Source: UBA4055 sp964648295 (GTDB lineage: Bacteria > UBA4055). From it: DNA of 64,000 bases. Shown here piece by piece: positions 1 through 9,534 of this stretch; position 1 is the stretch's first letter, and every line of letters begins with the position of its first letter. Below the pieces are notes generated by a model. The model worked only from the letters and a program-made list of their open reading frames with translations, was not told the DNA's origin and did no database searches. Location: contig CAZYNH010000001.1 in NCBI GenBank assembly GCA_964648295.1, positions 62,001-126,000 on the forward strand, written 5' to 3'. Both the position numbers and the translations under genes were made by a program.

Positions 1-1136
1 TCAAGCCGAATCCCGTGTTCTTCCCTGTACAAAGAAAAATAAAAATCCTCTGACCTTTCAACCTGATAATTCAGTATGAATGATCCGCCGCCTGAATCTG
101 TCATTTTCTTTCTTTTATCCCCCGACAGATTAAGTACTGCGGAATCCGCCCCGGCATGGTCCGTCTTTACTGAAAAAATCATTCTTGTTCCTTTATATAC
201 CGATATATTCGGATCAGTTCCCAAATACTCCTTTTCCGGTATCTTTGTATAAGCCGGTGACTTTGCTGTAATACGGAGCAGCTCTATCTCGGGTCTTTTT
301 AAGACAGTGACCGCACAAGTGTCAGATACGGTCTCCTCTGACTCAAAAAAACATATAAAACTTTTTTGAGCTATTTCTTTTACTATAAAAATTCCATTCC
401 CGCCGTTCACTTTTCCTGTCGATATCGCTCCGCTACCGTCTGAATAAATTTTCTTAAATGAGACAATGTCAGGAGCCGATCCCGAAGACCTGCAAATAAT
501 TGTAACTGAATCCTGTTCCTGAACATAAACAGAAGCGTTATCCATCACAAGATCATGGCTTGAATTCGGTAGAAAATCTTTTCTGTAATCGATTATCCTG
601 TTGAAAGCGTTCCTCATTGTATCAGGATATATCATAGCGGTCAGGATCAGGACAGAGATCACCACTCTCCTGTAGAAACTCTTCATTTTATTAAAAGAAA
701 AAAATTGAGGCTTATTTTCCCTGCAGAAATATTTATTGCTGATATCCCGTACGGCCGAAGATTTGAAATCTTTCTCTGCAGGCAGATTAAGAAGGTCGAA
801 GATCAGTAATAACCTGCATGACCTGAAGCTCAGATCTATTTCCCTGATAAGATCCCTTCTGCGCTTATAGTATAACTTTACAAGTTTTATATTGACCGCT
901 GATATGATCGCGACCATGATAAAGAACAGAATTAACAGCGAATAGAACATAAGTTCTCTGGGAAGCTTCGTAAAATTATAAGCGTTCTCAAAAAATGCAA
1001 AAGAAGCAGAAACTGTCAAAAAGATAAGAAGGTAAAAAGATTTTGCGGAAAGTGAGTCTGCCAGAATTTTTTTCTTCGCGTAGCTGTTCAGTATACGATC
1101 GGAGGATTTTAATATGTCAGGGTTTGCATCATTCAT
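1..1136 (-). CDS. Partial large membrane protein, possibly DUF4175-like
   Basis: The frame stays open from an ATG at 1136 to the left edge, so the C-terminus is missing (378 codons visible). Two hydrophobic helices lie near residues 33-49 and 63-83. A basic segment follows, then a third helix near 157-172. The remainder looks extracytoplasmic and beta-rich. Three N-terminal helices followed by a long exported region recall the DUF4175 proteins of FCB bacteria, but I see no decisive motif. The start overlaps the end of the upstream kinase gene by 8 bases, so the two are probably co-translated. The function is unknown. Confidence 0.6.
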   Translation of the reverse strand, partial: MNDANPDILKSSDRILNSYAKKKILADSLSAKSFYLLIFLTVSASFAFFENAYNFTKLPRELMFYSLLILFFIMVAIISAVNIKLVKLYYKRRRDLIREIDLSFRSCRLLLIFDLLNLPAEKDFKSSAVRDISNKYFCRENKPQFFSFNKMKSFYRRVVISVLILTAMIYPDTMRNAFNRIIDYRKDFLPNSSHDLVMDNASVYVQEQDSVTIICRSSGSAPDIVSFKKIYSDGSGAISTGKVNGGNGIFIVKEIAQKSFICFFESEETVSDTCAVTVLKRPEIELLRITAKSPAYTKIPEKEYLGTDPNISVYKGTRMIFSVKTDHAGADSAVLNLSGDKRKKMTDSGGGSFILNYQVERSEDFYFSLYREEHGIRL

Positions 1137-4100
1137 TTTCCTTCCTGCTTTCCTGCTGCTGTCCCTCTATCTTTTGTATCATTTTAACACAATGCTTGTA
1201 CTCCGGATATTCGGCGGAGAGTTTTTCGAACTCCTTCTTTGCTGATTTGAAGCAGGATACGGCTCTGTAATTCTGCTCGGAATCCAGATAAACCTGCCCG
1301 AGATTATAGTTGACCATAGCTTTATAGAACGGAAGCTCATGATTTCCGAGAAATTGAATAATATTCGACATCTCTTTTATCCCGTTCTCCATATCTCCCG
1401 CGTAACATCTGATCTTGTTATAAAGTATCATCAGCTTAAAAGTCAGTATTTTGTTATCCTCAAGCATCTGGCTGTTCTGGAAATAGAGAGCATAAGCCTC
1501 TCCGACAGATCCCATCGTTCTGTTCGCGTCTTTTATTTTCTCATAAACAAGGGTCAGGATTATCCTGAATGTTATCCTGTCCTTAAGCGGCATGGATCCG
1601 TCGACGGTTTTTTGTATCTTCAGGAGCGTTTTAAGTGACTTTTTATATTTACCCGTGTGTATGTTTATCAGGGCTTCGCAGAAGGAATGCCTGACTTTAA
1701 AAGGAATATTCTCTTTATGACAGTATATTCTGGCTGTGTCGAGTATCCTTTGAGCGTCGACAGGCTTATGCTGCCTTAACAGGATCTTGCACTTCACGAA
1801 CAGGGCTTCGGTCATTTTCACATTCCGTTTGAGAAGCGATCTGATGTCTATGGATTTATCTATGCTCTGAAGAGCTGTTTCAAGCTTTCCGGTCGTGTAG
1901 TAATACACTGCCCTCCGGTAATAAATGTCGCTTGTAAGATCCGTAATATTAATATCCTCGGGTTTTTCGACGCCGCAGTTGATCAGCGAAAGGGCGTCGC
2001 TGAAATTCAGGCTGTTTATTTTTGATTCCGACAGCCTGTGTGATGACTTAACTTCGTAAACGATATTGTTTTCGTCTTTTGCCTGAGTGTTGCATTCCGC
2101 GTAATATTTTATCGCATTATCCCTGTCCATTAGCCTGGAGTATATATCGCCCAGTGACAGGTAACCTTCAAGAATATCCTCTGACTCATTATATTTTTTG
2201 AAAACTTCAAAGGATCTCTGCATATCAAAAAGCACATTCCTCAGACGGCCCAGAATGATCCTGACCCTGCATATTTTAAAAACCGTCCTTGCCTCGAGCA
2301 GGTCTCTTTTTCCTTTCCTGTATATCTTGAGGGCTTTTCCGAAGAACTTCAGTGCTTTCTCATAAACACCTTCGTTACTGTAGTATTCTGCGGTCCATAT
2401 CAGATACGCGGCTCTGACCTCACAGGGAAAATTTCTTTTCATTTTGAAATCTGTCAGCCACTGCCTTGTGGCATCAAGATAGTCATATCTGCCTACTTTT
2501 GACGAGCTGTCGAATTTAATCAACTGAAGTCTTAACCTGTTAACCTCACTGAGCTCATTGTCCTCCCCTTCGAACTTAACAAGCTGGTCCAGAACTGAAT
2601 CATAATTCCCCATCGCTGCCTGGTTCTGGATTATTGTCATGAAGATATTTATCTTTTTAACAGGATCTTTTTCTATTCCGTGAAGCCTTTTGAGGTTCGT
2701 GACGGCGAATTCAAGGTTGTTCTCCTCGAATGATTTATTAATAGCTTTTTCGAGCATCCCGATAGCTTTATTCTTGTTAACGCTCCTGAAATAATAATCA
2801 GTGAGAGCATAGATATTGTCGGAAGTGATCCCGTGCTTCTTTTCTATCTGCTCGGCTGTGATTTCGTTCCATTTTGAATAATCGTCTTTCTGGAAATCTT
2901 TTATAACCGCATTGCTGAACAGCCTTTTTGTAAGGTAATACCTGTATCCGTCAAAGTATTTGATCTTGTCTATAACCTCAGAGTCTGTGAGTTTATGCAG
3001 GAATTTTGTAGTTATCTGATTGTTGACCATGGTCACTTTAGAAATAATATCGAGGATATTTTTGGGAGCAGGCCGTGATAACACAACAAGTTCTTTTATT
3101 ATAGCCTGTTCGATATTGGAAAATTTTTTAAAATTATTGTAGGTAATGTCCCTTAAACCCAGATTCAGCTCATTCATAAAAGCAGGGTTCAGAAACCACT
3201 TCATTTTTGTCCTGCTGAGGTAATTGTTGTTGAAAAGATAGATCAGCAGCTCGTTGATATAGTAAGGTATACCTCCGGTGAACCTGTGAATAAAGCTGAT
3301 TATCTCTTCGGGAATACTTGCCTCCATCAGGAGCTGAGTCACATATTCCCGTGTTTCCGAAACATTCAGATTATTAATTTCCAGCTTGTGTATATTATCT
3401 CTGAGCCTTTTCAGCGTTATTTTCTGATATGACTTCAGATTTTCTGTCTGGATCGTAAGAACTATCATAAAAGTCATACCTTTTTCCGGGCTTCTTCTTA
3501 TCTCTCTCGTCAGTACCTCGAGCAGATTTATTGAAGACGAGTTCGCGCTGTCAAAATCTTTGAGCTCCAGAACAAACCTTTTTTTCACTGACAGGCCGCA
3601 GAAGAAGTCCGATATGGCATCAATTTCCTCTATATTCCGTATTTTTGCTATTCCGGAATCATCTGCGGGATCTTCACCCGAACCGGCCTCGTTAAAAATG
3701 AATCTCAGTCCCGGATAATGCTCAATATTAAGCTTATAAACCCTGAACATTTCCTGTATGATGATCTCAAAAGCCTGGTATTTTGTCTCGTCCCCGCGTA
3801 CGAAGTTAGCCGTAAAATAATCTATGTTCTCATTAAGCTGGATCAGGTATTTGTACTCCCTTAGAATAGACGACTTTCCCATACCGTATCTTCCGATCAG
3901 AAAAATCGGTTTGTTGTCATAGAACACTTTTTCGTGGAATACTTTTGAAGAGTTTGAGAGAAGTACCTCAAGCTCCTTTTTTCTTCCGATGAGTTTTCCT
4001 GACGATATATAAGACCTTATTCCCATGCTCGTAAAAAGAAACTGCGCAGAATTTCTTTTCTGGTTATCGTCTATCATGTCCATTATTATCTCATCGGCGC

Positions 4101-4848
4101 TTTCATACCGTCTTTCCGGATCCGGCTGCATCATCTTCGATATCACTTTTACCAGCTTTTTGGGTATGTCTTTTCGTATTTCCTCGATCGGAGTGTAAAC
4201 ACCTTTTATCGCGTTAGACATAATCTCATGCTTATCTTTACCTTTGAAAGGAAGTTTCCCGCATATACTGAAATAAAAGGTGACACCTAATGAGAAAAAA
4301 TCTATCCGGTGGGTAACATCTTTTTTCTGCAGAAGCTCAGGAGCTATGAACTGCATTGTTCCCCTGACCTCTGTCGCATTCTTTGAACCTGCAAACCCGA
4401 AATCCATCAGTTTGAGCTTTCCGTAGTCGTCAATAAAGATATTATCGGGCTTTATATCATAATGGATGACATCTTTTGAATGAATGTAGGAAAGCGCTCT
4501 TGCGGCCTGCACAAGATTATTCTCAACTTTCTCCCACGAAAAACTTTCTTTCAGGGATTTGTACAGCGAGTTACCCTGAATGTACTCCATTGTAAAAAAC
4601 AGCTCTTCAGTGTCCTTGTCAATATCAAAGTCGTGTACTTTTACAAGATTAGGATGGACAAGCGATATTAAGAATTTGAATTCATGCTTGAATACATTGA
4701 CCGCCTTTTTAGAGATAACATCCGACTTGATCTTTTTCAGTGCGAGAACTTTGCCGTATTCGAACTGGTCCGCGACTTTAAAAACGCTTCCGAAGCCTCC
4801 CTGCCCCAGCATCTGAATGGGCTGATACCTCTGATTTATGAGCTCCAT
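1129..4848 (-). CDS. Ser/Thr protein kinase with ATPase and TPR domains
   Basis: A 1239-residue cytoplasmic signalling protein. The start is placed at 4848, where GAGGAAAG precedes ATG, rather than 17 codons upstream. The N-terminal kinase domain (about 8-265) has the glycine loop GQGGFGSV (15-22), ATP lysine K38, catalytic loop HYDIKPDN with D131, DFG at 149-151 and an APE motif. HYD replaces the usual HRD, so it is a non-RD kinase. A predicted ATPase domain follows, with P-loop GRYGMGKSS near residue 320. The C-terminal half is helical and rich in TPR-like repeats. This is the architecture of PknK-like multidomain kinases, in which the ATPase/TPR part senses a signal or binds partners. Its ligand and targets cannot be inferred. 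It is followed by the partial membrane protein. Confidence 0.88.
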   Translation of the reverse strand: MELINQRYQPIQMLGQGGFGSVFKVADQFEYGKVLALKKIKSDVISKKAVNVFKHEFKFLISLVHPNLVKVHDFDIDKDTEELFFTMEYIQGNSLYKSLKESFSWEKVENNLVQAARALSYIHSKDVIHYDIKPDNIFIDDYGKLKLMDFGFAGSKNATEVRGTMQFIAPELLQKKDVTHRIDFFSLGVTFYFSICGKLPFKGKDKHEIMSNAIKGVYTPIEEIRKDIPKKLVKVISKMMQPDPERRYESADEIIMDMIDDNQKRNSAQFLFTSMGIRSYISSGKLIGRKKELEVLLSNSSKVFHEKVFYDNKPIFLIGRYGMGKSSILREYKYLIQLNENIDYFTANFVRGDETKYQAFEIIIQEMFRVYKLNIEHYPGLRFIFNEAGSGEDPADDSGIAKIRNIEEIDAISDFFCGLSVKKRFVLELKDFDSANSSSINLLEVLTREIRRSPEKGMTFMIVLTIQTENLKSYQKITLKRLRDNIHKLEINNLNVSETREYVTQLLMEASIPEEIISFIHRFTGGIPYYINELLIYLFNNNYLSRTKMKWFLNPAFMNELNLGLRDITYNNFKKFSNIEQAIIKELVVLSRPAPKNILDIISKVTMVNNQITTKFLHKLTDSEVIDKIKYFDGYRYYLTKRLFSNAVIKDFQKDDYSKWNEITAEQIEKKHGITSDNIYALTDYYFRSVNKNKAIGMLEKAINKSFEENNLEFAVTNLKRLHGIEKDPVKKINIFMTIIQNQAAMGNYDSVLDQLVKFEGEDNELSEVNRLRLQLIKFDSSSKVGRYDYLDATRQWLTDFKMKRNFPCEVRAAYLIWTAEYYSNEGVYEKALKFFGKALKIYRKGKRDLLEARTVFKICRVRIILGRLRNVLFDMQRSFEVFKKYNESEDILEGYLSLGDIYSRLMDRDNAIKYYAECNTQAKDENNIVYEVKSSHRLSESKINSLNFSDALSLINCGVEKPEDINITDLTSDIYYRRAVYYYTTGKLETALQSIDKSIDIRSLLKRNVKMTEALFVKCKILLRQHKPVDAQRILDTARIYCHKENIPFKVRHSFCEALINIHTGKYKKSLKTLLKIQKTVDGSMPLKDRITFRIILTLVYEKIKDANRTMGSVGEAYALYFQNSQMLEDNKILTFKLMILYNKIRCYAGDMENGIKEMSNIIQFLGNHELPFYKAMVNYNLGQVYLDSEQNYRAVSCFKSAKKEFEKLSAEYPEYKHCVKMIQKIEGQQQESRKENE

Positions 4849-4887
4849 ACTTTCCTCTGCGAGTCCTTTGTACAAAGTTAAAACTAA

Positions 4888-4916
4888 AATATAACACAAA
4901 ATGTTTTAAAAAGTAA
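4888..4916 (-). promoter_or_regulatory. Candidate promoter of the kinase gene
   Basis: On the minus strand, TTACTT at 4916-4911 and TATATT at 4893-4888 are 17 bases apart. The predicted start point lies about 35 bases before the kinase ATG. The -10 box is good and the -35 box only fair. Confidence 0.45.
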
Positions 4917-4950
4917 GATAAAAAATGACATGAGAAATTTAAAATTTCCC

Positions 4951-4979
4951 TTGCAATATTTTAGACGGTTAATTATATT
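4951..4979 (+). promoter_or_regulatory. Promoter of the tRNA cluster
   Basis: TTGCAA (4951-4956) and TATATT (4974-4979) are separated by exactly 17 bases. The first tRNA begins 13 bases after the -10 box. This is a near-consensus sigma-70-type promoter in the expected place. Confidence 0.75.
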
Positions 4980-4992
4980 ACCCGACCTGTAA

Positions 4993-5064
<72 letters not shown>

Positions 5065-5073
5065 CTTTTTTTT

Positions 5074-5145
5074 GGCGACGTAGCCAAGCGGTAAGGCAGA
5101 AGTCTGCAAAACTTCTATGCACCAGTTCAAATCTGGTCGTCGCCT
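5074..5145 (+). tRNA. tRNA-Cys (GCA)
   Basis: The acceptor stem GGCGACG pairs with CGTCGCC. The anticodon stem GAAGT/ACTTC encloses CTGCAAA, giving anticodon GCA. It lies 9 bases after tRNA-Gly, so the two are presumably cut from one transcript. CCA is not encoded. Confidence 0.95.
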
Positions 5146-5160
5146 CAAGGGTTTAAGGCT

Positions 5161-5245
5161 GCTGGAGTGGTGGAATTGGTAGACACAAGGGACTTAAAAT
5201 CCCTCGGTACTTAGTACTGTGCCGGTTCAAGTCCGGCCTTCAGCA
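5161..5245 (+). tRNA. tRNA-Leu (TAA)
   Basis: This is an 85-base class II tRNA with a long variable arm. The acceptor stem GCTGGAG pairs with CTTCAGC (one G-T pair). The anticodon stem AGGGA/TCCCT encloses CTTAAAA, giving anticodon TAA. It is followed at once by an intrinsic terminator. Confidence 0.95.
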
Positions 5246-5247
5246 CT

Positions 5248-5271
5248 AAAGGAGAGCGATCTCCTTTTTTT
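5248..5271 (+). terminator. Intrinsic terminator after tRNA-Leu
   Basis: The 8-bp stem AAAGGAGA/TCTCCTTT has a GCGA loop and runs into a T tract. It would end the first three-tRNA transcript, so the next tRNA either depends on read-through or has its own promoter. Confidence 0.75.
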
Positions 5272-5286
5272 AACATAGAGATATAA

Positions 5287-5358
5287 GCGGGAATAGCTCA
5301 GTGGTAGAGCATCAGCTTCCCAAGCTGAGGGTCGCGGGTTCGACCCCCGTTTCCCGCT
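5287..5358 (+). tRNA. tRNA-Gly (CCC)
   Basis: The acceptor stem GCGGGAA pairs with TTCCCGC. The anticodon stem TCAGC/GCTGA encloses TTCCCAA, giving anticodon CCC. Its D and T arms are almost identical to those of the GCC glycine tRNA, which suggests local duplication followed by anticodon divergence. A T-rich run follows. Confidence 0.94.
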
Positions 5359-5381
5359 CTTTTTTATTTCAGACATATTTG

Positions 5382-5410
5382 TTGACTTTTACACTTTAAA
5401 AATTTATTTT
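5382..5410 (+). promoter_or_regulatory. Candidate pheS promoter
   Basis: TTGACT (5382-5387) and TATTTT (5405-5410) are 17 bases apart. The predicted start point, near 5417, leaves only about 12 bases of leader before the pheS ATG at 5429. No room remains for a T-box or attenuator leader. Confidence 0.6.
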
Positions 5411-5428
5411 TAGCATCTGAATTAATTA

Positions 5429-6448
5429 ATGGCGCGGGAATTATCTGAAATGAAGGATCTGCCGGATTTAAAACAACGCATTATTGCCGATATAGCATCT
5501 TGCTCCTCGTACGAAGAGACGGAGGAAAAAAGAATACAATACCTTTCCAAAAAAGGTGAGATCACTCTGCTTTTCGGTAAAATAAAAGAAATTGCTCCTG
5601 AAGATAGAAAAGAGTTCGGGCAGATAGTCAACGAACTCAGGGACGAAGCACTCGGTCTGATCAACAGCCTGAAAGAAAAATTCACTGTTTCAGGAACGGA
5701 AAAGATCGACCTTACTCTTCCGGGAAGAACTCCCGACCAGGGAGCATACCACCCTCTGAATATGGTAAGGGATGAACTGAAGAAAATATTCCGCAAAATG
5801 GGTTTTTCTGTTGCCACGGGACCTGAAGTGGAGACCGAGTATTACATTTTCGACGCTTTGAACATGCCTTCCTGGCATCCCGCTAGAAAAACAACCGATT
5901 CGCTTTTTTTGAGTGAAGGAAGATTACTAAGGCCGGAAACTTCTTCGGTCCAGATAAGGACAATGGAAAAAGGAAAACCTCCTTTCAGAGTTATCGCACC
6001 CGGAAGAGTATACAGGAATGAAAAAGAGAACGCAACGCATCTCGCTATGTTTTCCCAGTGCGAAGGCCTGTATGTCAACAGGGGAGTATCTTTCGCGGAA
6101 TTAAAAGGTACTTTAAAAGAATTTTTTAAAATCCTGTACGGGAAAGAAACAGTAATAAGGTTCAGACCTCACTATTTTCCGTTCACAGAGCCGTCTGCCG
6201 AAGTTGATGTAAGCTGTTTCAAATGCGGCGGGAAAGGATGTTCTCTCTGCAAAAAGAGCGGATGGCTGGAACTCGGCGGATGCGGAATGGTTCATCCCGC
6301 ATTACTGGAGAATGTCGGCATAGACAGCGAAGAATACACCGGTTTTGCTTTCGGGCTCGGAATAGAAAGGCTGGCTATGCTCAGATACGGTGTCAACGAT
6401 ATCAGGGATTTTACTGAGAACGACCTCAGGTTCCTTAAGCAGTTTTAA
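5429..6448 (+). CDS. pheS: Phenylalanine--tRNA ligase alpha subunit
   Basis: The catalytic subunit of the (alpha-beta)2 synthetase that charges tRNA-Phe in the cytoplasm. At 339 residues it has normal length. The N-terminal helical part (1-90) is the tRNA-binding coiled coil. The class II core carries motif 2 (PGRVYRNEKENATH) and motif 3 (FGLGIERLAMLRYG). A cysteine pair cluster (CFKCGGKGCSLC, near 265) sits before the GWLELGGCGMVHP strand, as in a subset of bacterial PheS. No Shine-Dalgarno site precedes 5429. The ATG at 5450 (MKDLPD) is an alternative start behind GGGAA. pheT follows after 21 bases. Confidence 0.97.
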   Translation: MARELSEMKDLPDLKQRIIADIASCSSYEETEEKRIQYLSKKGEITLLFGKIKEIAPEDRKEFGQIVNELRDEALGLINSLKEKFTVSGTEKIDLTLPGRTPDQGAYHPLNMVRDELKKIFRKMGFSVATGPEVETEYYIFDALNMPSWHPARKTTDSLFLSEGRLLRPETSSVQIRTMEKGKPPFRVIAPGRVYRNEKENATHLAMFSQCEGLYVNRGVSFAELKGTLKEFFKILYGKETVIRFRPHYFPFTEPSAEVDVSCFKCGGKGCSLCKKSGWLELGGCGMVHPALLENVGIDSEEYTGFAFGLGIERLAMLRYGVNDIRDFTENDLRFLKQF

Positions 6449-6469
6449 TTATAACGGAAGTTTTGAAAA

Positions 6470-8857
6470 ATGAATATCTCGGCTAAATGGCTTAAAGATT
6501 ATGTGGATTTTGAAATAAACGAAAAAAATGTCGATGATGTCGTACACAGGCTCGCGATTCTGGGTTTCGAGTGCGAGTCGGTGGAGCATATCAAGAGGGA
6601 TTATGATAAATTTTGCGTCGGAAAGGTTTTGGAGTGCGAGAGGCACCCGAATGCGGACAAGCTGAGCCTGTGCAAAGTGGATGTCGGGACGGAGGTGCTT
6701 CCGATAGTATGCGGAGCTCCGAACGTAGCCGCCGGTCAGACCGTTCCCGTCGCGCTTGAGGGCGCAAAAGTCGGAGATTTCGTTATAAAAAGAACGAAGC
6801 TCCGCGGAGAGGATTCCGCCGGCATGATCTGCGCGGAAGACGAGCTCGGCCTTTCTGACGACCACGGCGGAATTATGGTCCTGGACAACAAATATCCCGC
6901 CGGAACGCCTTTGAATGACCTCTTCGGGTACGAAGATTATATTCTCGAGCTCGAAGTCACATCGAACAGGGCGGACGCGCTCGGCTATATCGGTTTCGCC
7001 AGAGAGTTCGCGTTCATGACGGGTTCTGAGCTTAAACTGCCTGAGGTCAAAGTGGCGGAATCTTCGGAAAAGACCGCCGATCATATTAAGATAGATATTC
7101 TCGCGCCCGAAGCATGTCTCAGATACTGCGGCAGGGTCATAAAGAACATCAGGGTCGCCGAATCGCCTGTATGGCTGAGAGAGAAGCTCACAGCCGTGGG
7201 CCTCAGACCCATAAACAACATTGTTGACATAACGAATTTTGTCATGCTCGAGACCGGTCATCCGCTGCACGCCTTTGACCTGAACCTGATCTCCGGGAAC
7301 AGAATAGTTGTGAAAAAAGCCGGGAAAGACGAAAAGTTCGTAACTCTTGAAGGTAAAGAAATTGAATTGAACGATAAAATACTGATGATATGCGATGCTG
7401 AAAAACCTTCCGCGCTTGCGGGCGTGATGGGAGGCCTGAACAGCGGGGTAACATCGGATACAACGGATGTTCTTCTCGAGGTCGCGTATTTCAACCTTGC
7501 GGACATTCGGGAAACGGTCAAACTTACAAATATACATACAGATTCATCAAAACGCTTTGAAAGAGGTATCGATCCGAACGATCCTGAATTCGTGATAAAC
7601 AGGGCCGCGGCACTGATCAGTGAGCTTGCCGGCGGAGACATTTTGAGCGGGATCGCTGATAATTATCCTGAAAAAATAACAGAAAAGATAATCGATCTCA
7701 GGGTATCAAGAACAGAAAAGGTGCTCGGGTTCAGAATTGAGGCTGAGGATATACTCTCTTCTTTCGGTAAGATCGGACTGAGGTCAGTCGTAAAGAACGC
7801 TGACACTCTTACTGTGACCGTACCTACTTTCAGGCCGGACATAAAAAGGGAGATCGATCTTATTGAAGAAGCTGTCAGGCTATACGGCTACGACAAGATA
7901 CCTGAGACAAATATTTCATCTATCGGCCTTGAAAGCACTGAAGACCCGGATGAAGAACTTCTTGACTCGGTCAGGGACCGTTTTAAGAATCTCGGCCTGA
8001 CGGAGACTTTCTCTAAAAGTATGGTCGACGGAAAATACTGCGCTCCCTTCGGTCTGACCCCTGTAAAAATCGAGCACCCGCTTAACGAAGAGATGAACCA
8101 CCTCCGCAACTCGATCCTGCTTCCCCTGCTTATAAACGCCGACAGGAATATCAGAAGAAAAGCCGCAGGTGTGAGCATTTTTGAGACAGGCAGGATATTT
8201 TATTCCGAGAACGGGAAGATAAAAGAGACTGACGCGGCCGGAGTTCTGCTCACAGGCATCCGTAAAGCGCAAACATGGGACTCACCGGAGCGGAACTATG
8301 ATTTTTATGACATAAAAGGCATAGTAACGGGTTTTATAAACAGCTTTAAGATAAGTACGGCCGGATTCGTTACGGAAAATATTCCGTCCCATTTCGACAA
8401 AGATCAGGCCCTTAATATTATGATAAACGGAAAACCGGCCGGTACATTCGGCCTTTTATCAAAAGATACTGCCGCCGCGTTCGACATCAGGCAGGACATT
8501 TTCTGTTTCGAAGCTGCTCTTGATCAGATCGGGCTTCTTTTTTCCTCTTCAGACAGGCACCTTAAAGTGCTCTCCAGATTCCCTAAAGTGGTAAAGGACA
8601 TTTCTGTGCTTATGCCCATATCGGAGAATGCTGAGAATATCGAAAATTATATCCGTAAAATAACCGGGGATATCCTCGAGGATATTTATGTGGCCGACAT
8701 ATATAAAGGGGAACAGACCGGAGAAGGGAAAAAATCATATACTTTCAGGATGTCTTTCCAGCCTTACGAAAAGACTATGAGCGACAAAGATATCGAAAAG
8801 ATTCTCAATAAGATAATTAGCGGTCTTAAAAAAGACCTTCAACTTGAAATAAGATAG
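6470..8857 (+). CDS. pheT: Phenylalanine--tRNA ligase beta subunit
   Basis: The 795-residue partner of PheS. Domains in order are: an N-terminal segment, an EMAP-like tRNA-binding fold (about 40-150, with HPNADKLSLCKVDVG), the B3/B4 editing domain (about 210-380) that hydrolyses mischarged Tyr-tRNA, B5, a catalytic-like core without active-site motifs, and a C-terminal anticodon-binding FDX-ACB domain starting at SRFPKVVKDISV. Length and order are standard. The gene is cotranscribed with pheS and continues into a cell-division pair, an arrangement found in many bacteria. Confidence 0.97.
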   Translation: MNISAKWLKDYVDFEINEKNVDDVVHRLAILGFECESVEHIKRDYDKFCVGKVLECERHPNADKLSLCKVDVGTEVLPIVCGAPNVAAGQTVPVALEGAKVGDFVIKRTKLRGEDSAGMICAEDELGLSDDHGGIMVLDNKYPAGTPLNDLFGYEDYILELEVTSNRADALGYIGFAREFAFMTGSELKLPEVKVAESSEKTADHIKIDILAPEACLRYCGRVIKNIRVAESPVWLREKLTAVGLRPINNIVDITNFVMLETGHPLHAFDLNLISGNRIVVKKAGKDEKFVTLEGKEIELNDKILMICDAEKPSALAGVMGGLNSGVTSDTTDVLLEVAYFNLADIRETVKLTNIHTDSSKRFERGIDPNDPEFVINRAAALISELAGGDILSGIADNYPEKITEKIIDLRVSRTEKVLGFRIEAEDILSSFGKIGLRSVVKNADTLTVTVPTFRPDIKREIDLIEEAVRLYGYDKIPETNISSIGLESTEDPDEELLDSVRDRFKNLGLTETFSKSMVDGKYCAPFGLTPVKIEHPLNEEMNHLRNSILLPLLINADRNIRRKAAGVSIFETGRIFYSENGKIKETDAAGVLLTGIRKAQTWDSPERNYDFYDIKGIVTGFINSFKISTAGFVTENIPSHFDKDQALNIMINGKPAGTFGLLSKDTAAAFDIRQDIFCFEAALDQIGLLFSSSDRHLKVLSRFPKVVKDISVLMPISENAENIENYIRKITGDILEDIYVADIYKGEQTGEGKKSYTFRMSFQPYEKTMSDKDIEKILNKIISGLKKDLQLEIR

Positions 8858-8869
8858 AGGACGCGCCTT

Positions 8870-9250
8870 ATGGATTATAACGACATTAAGGAAAAGATCA
8901 CCCTTGCAGCAAAAAAAATAAAAGAGCTTCAGGGAGAACTCAAAGGAAAAGATTCGGAGATAAGCGATCTTAAAGCAGAAGTTTCCGAATTAAAAAAGGA
9001 GAACAGCAGCCTTCAGGAAGATAACGAAAAGATCAGAAAAGAGAACGAAAAGTTATCTAAAGACAACCAGAAAGTGGTCAGCGAGATAGAAGAAAAGCTG
9101 GCTGAGCTTGACGCGCTTTTCGCTGATGAAGCGGCGGAAGAAAAACCGAAACACTCTTCAAAAAAAGAAGAAAAAAAGGACGAGAAGAAGAGATCTGAAG
9201 TCAGTTCGGATGTTGAATCCGAGCTTGAAGAACTCAATAAACTTCTCTAG
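8870..9250 (+). CDS. Small coiled-coil protein, ZapB-like position
   Basis: A 126-residue, highly charged, almost wholly helical protein. Heptad-type coiled coil covers roughly residues 5-90 and is followed by a Lys/Glu-rich linker and a short acidic helix. AGAGGA lies upstream of the ATG. It sits between pheT and zapA, 12 and 6 bases from its neighbours. Coiled-coil proteins in this position are often called ZapB-like or division-associated. Sequence alone supports only coiled-coil protein; the division role comes from context. Confidence 0.75.
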   Translation: MDYNDIKEKITLAAKKIKELQGELKGKDSEISDLKAEVSELKKENSSLQEDNEKIRKENEKLSKDNQKVVSEIEEKLAELDALFADEAAEEKPKHSSKKEEKKDEKKRSEVSSDVESELEELNKLL

Positions 9251-9256
9251 GAGAAT

Positions 9257-9520
9257 ATGACGTCGTCATTTAAAGTGAATATTCTCGGAGAGGAATTTTC
9301 GGTAAAGGTCAACACTGATCAGGATGATTACACAAGAGATGTGGTAAACCATGTGATAGCCAAAATGGAAGAGGTTAAAAAAGCGACGAATGAAAATTCC
9401 ACTAAAAGGATCGCCGTTTTAGCCGCCCTTAACATCACTGCCGAATTTCTCAAAAGGGACAGATCTTACAGAGACAACTTAACTGATATAGAAAAGATAC
9501 TCGGCGATATCGGTCTCTGA
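9257..9520 (+). CDS. zapA: Cell division protein ZapA
   Basis: An 87-residue ZapA-family protein that binds and cross-links FtsZ protofilaments at the division site. The N-terminal part (1-40) has the typical beta-hairpin start (KVNILGEEFSVKV). A long helix follows with the conserved hydrophobic pattern (IAVLAALNITAEFL). AGGAG precedes the ATG. It is the last protein gene of the pheST group. The stretch immediately downstream encodes a structured RNA, matching the zapA-ssrS arrangement of many bacteria. Confidence 0.88.
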   Translation: MTSSFKVNILGEEFSVKVNTDQDDYTRDVVNHVIAKMEEVKKATNENSTKRIAVLAALNITAEFLKRDRSYRDNLTDIEKILGDIGL

Positions 9521-9534
9521 GCATCTGCGGACGC

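Noticed and set aside
5359..5428. T-box or attenuator leader before pheS
   Set aside because: The best promoter leaves only about 12 bases of leader, and no T-box sequence or terminator is present.
6449..7537. 362-codon open frame on the strand opposite pheT
   Set aside because: It is fully antisense to a well-conserved pheT gene and its translation has no recognisable domain; it is a by-product of codon bias in pheT.
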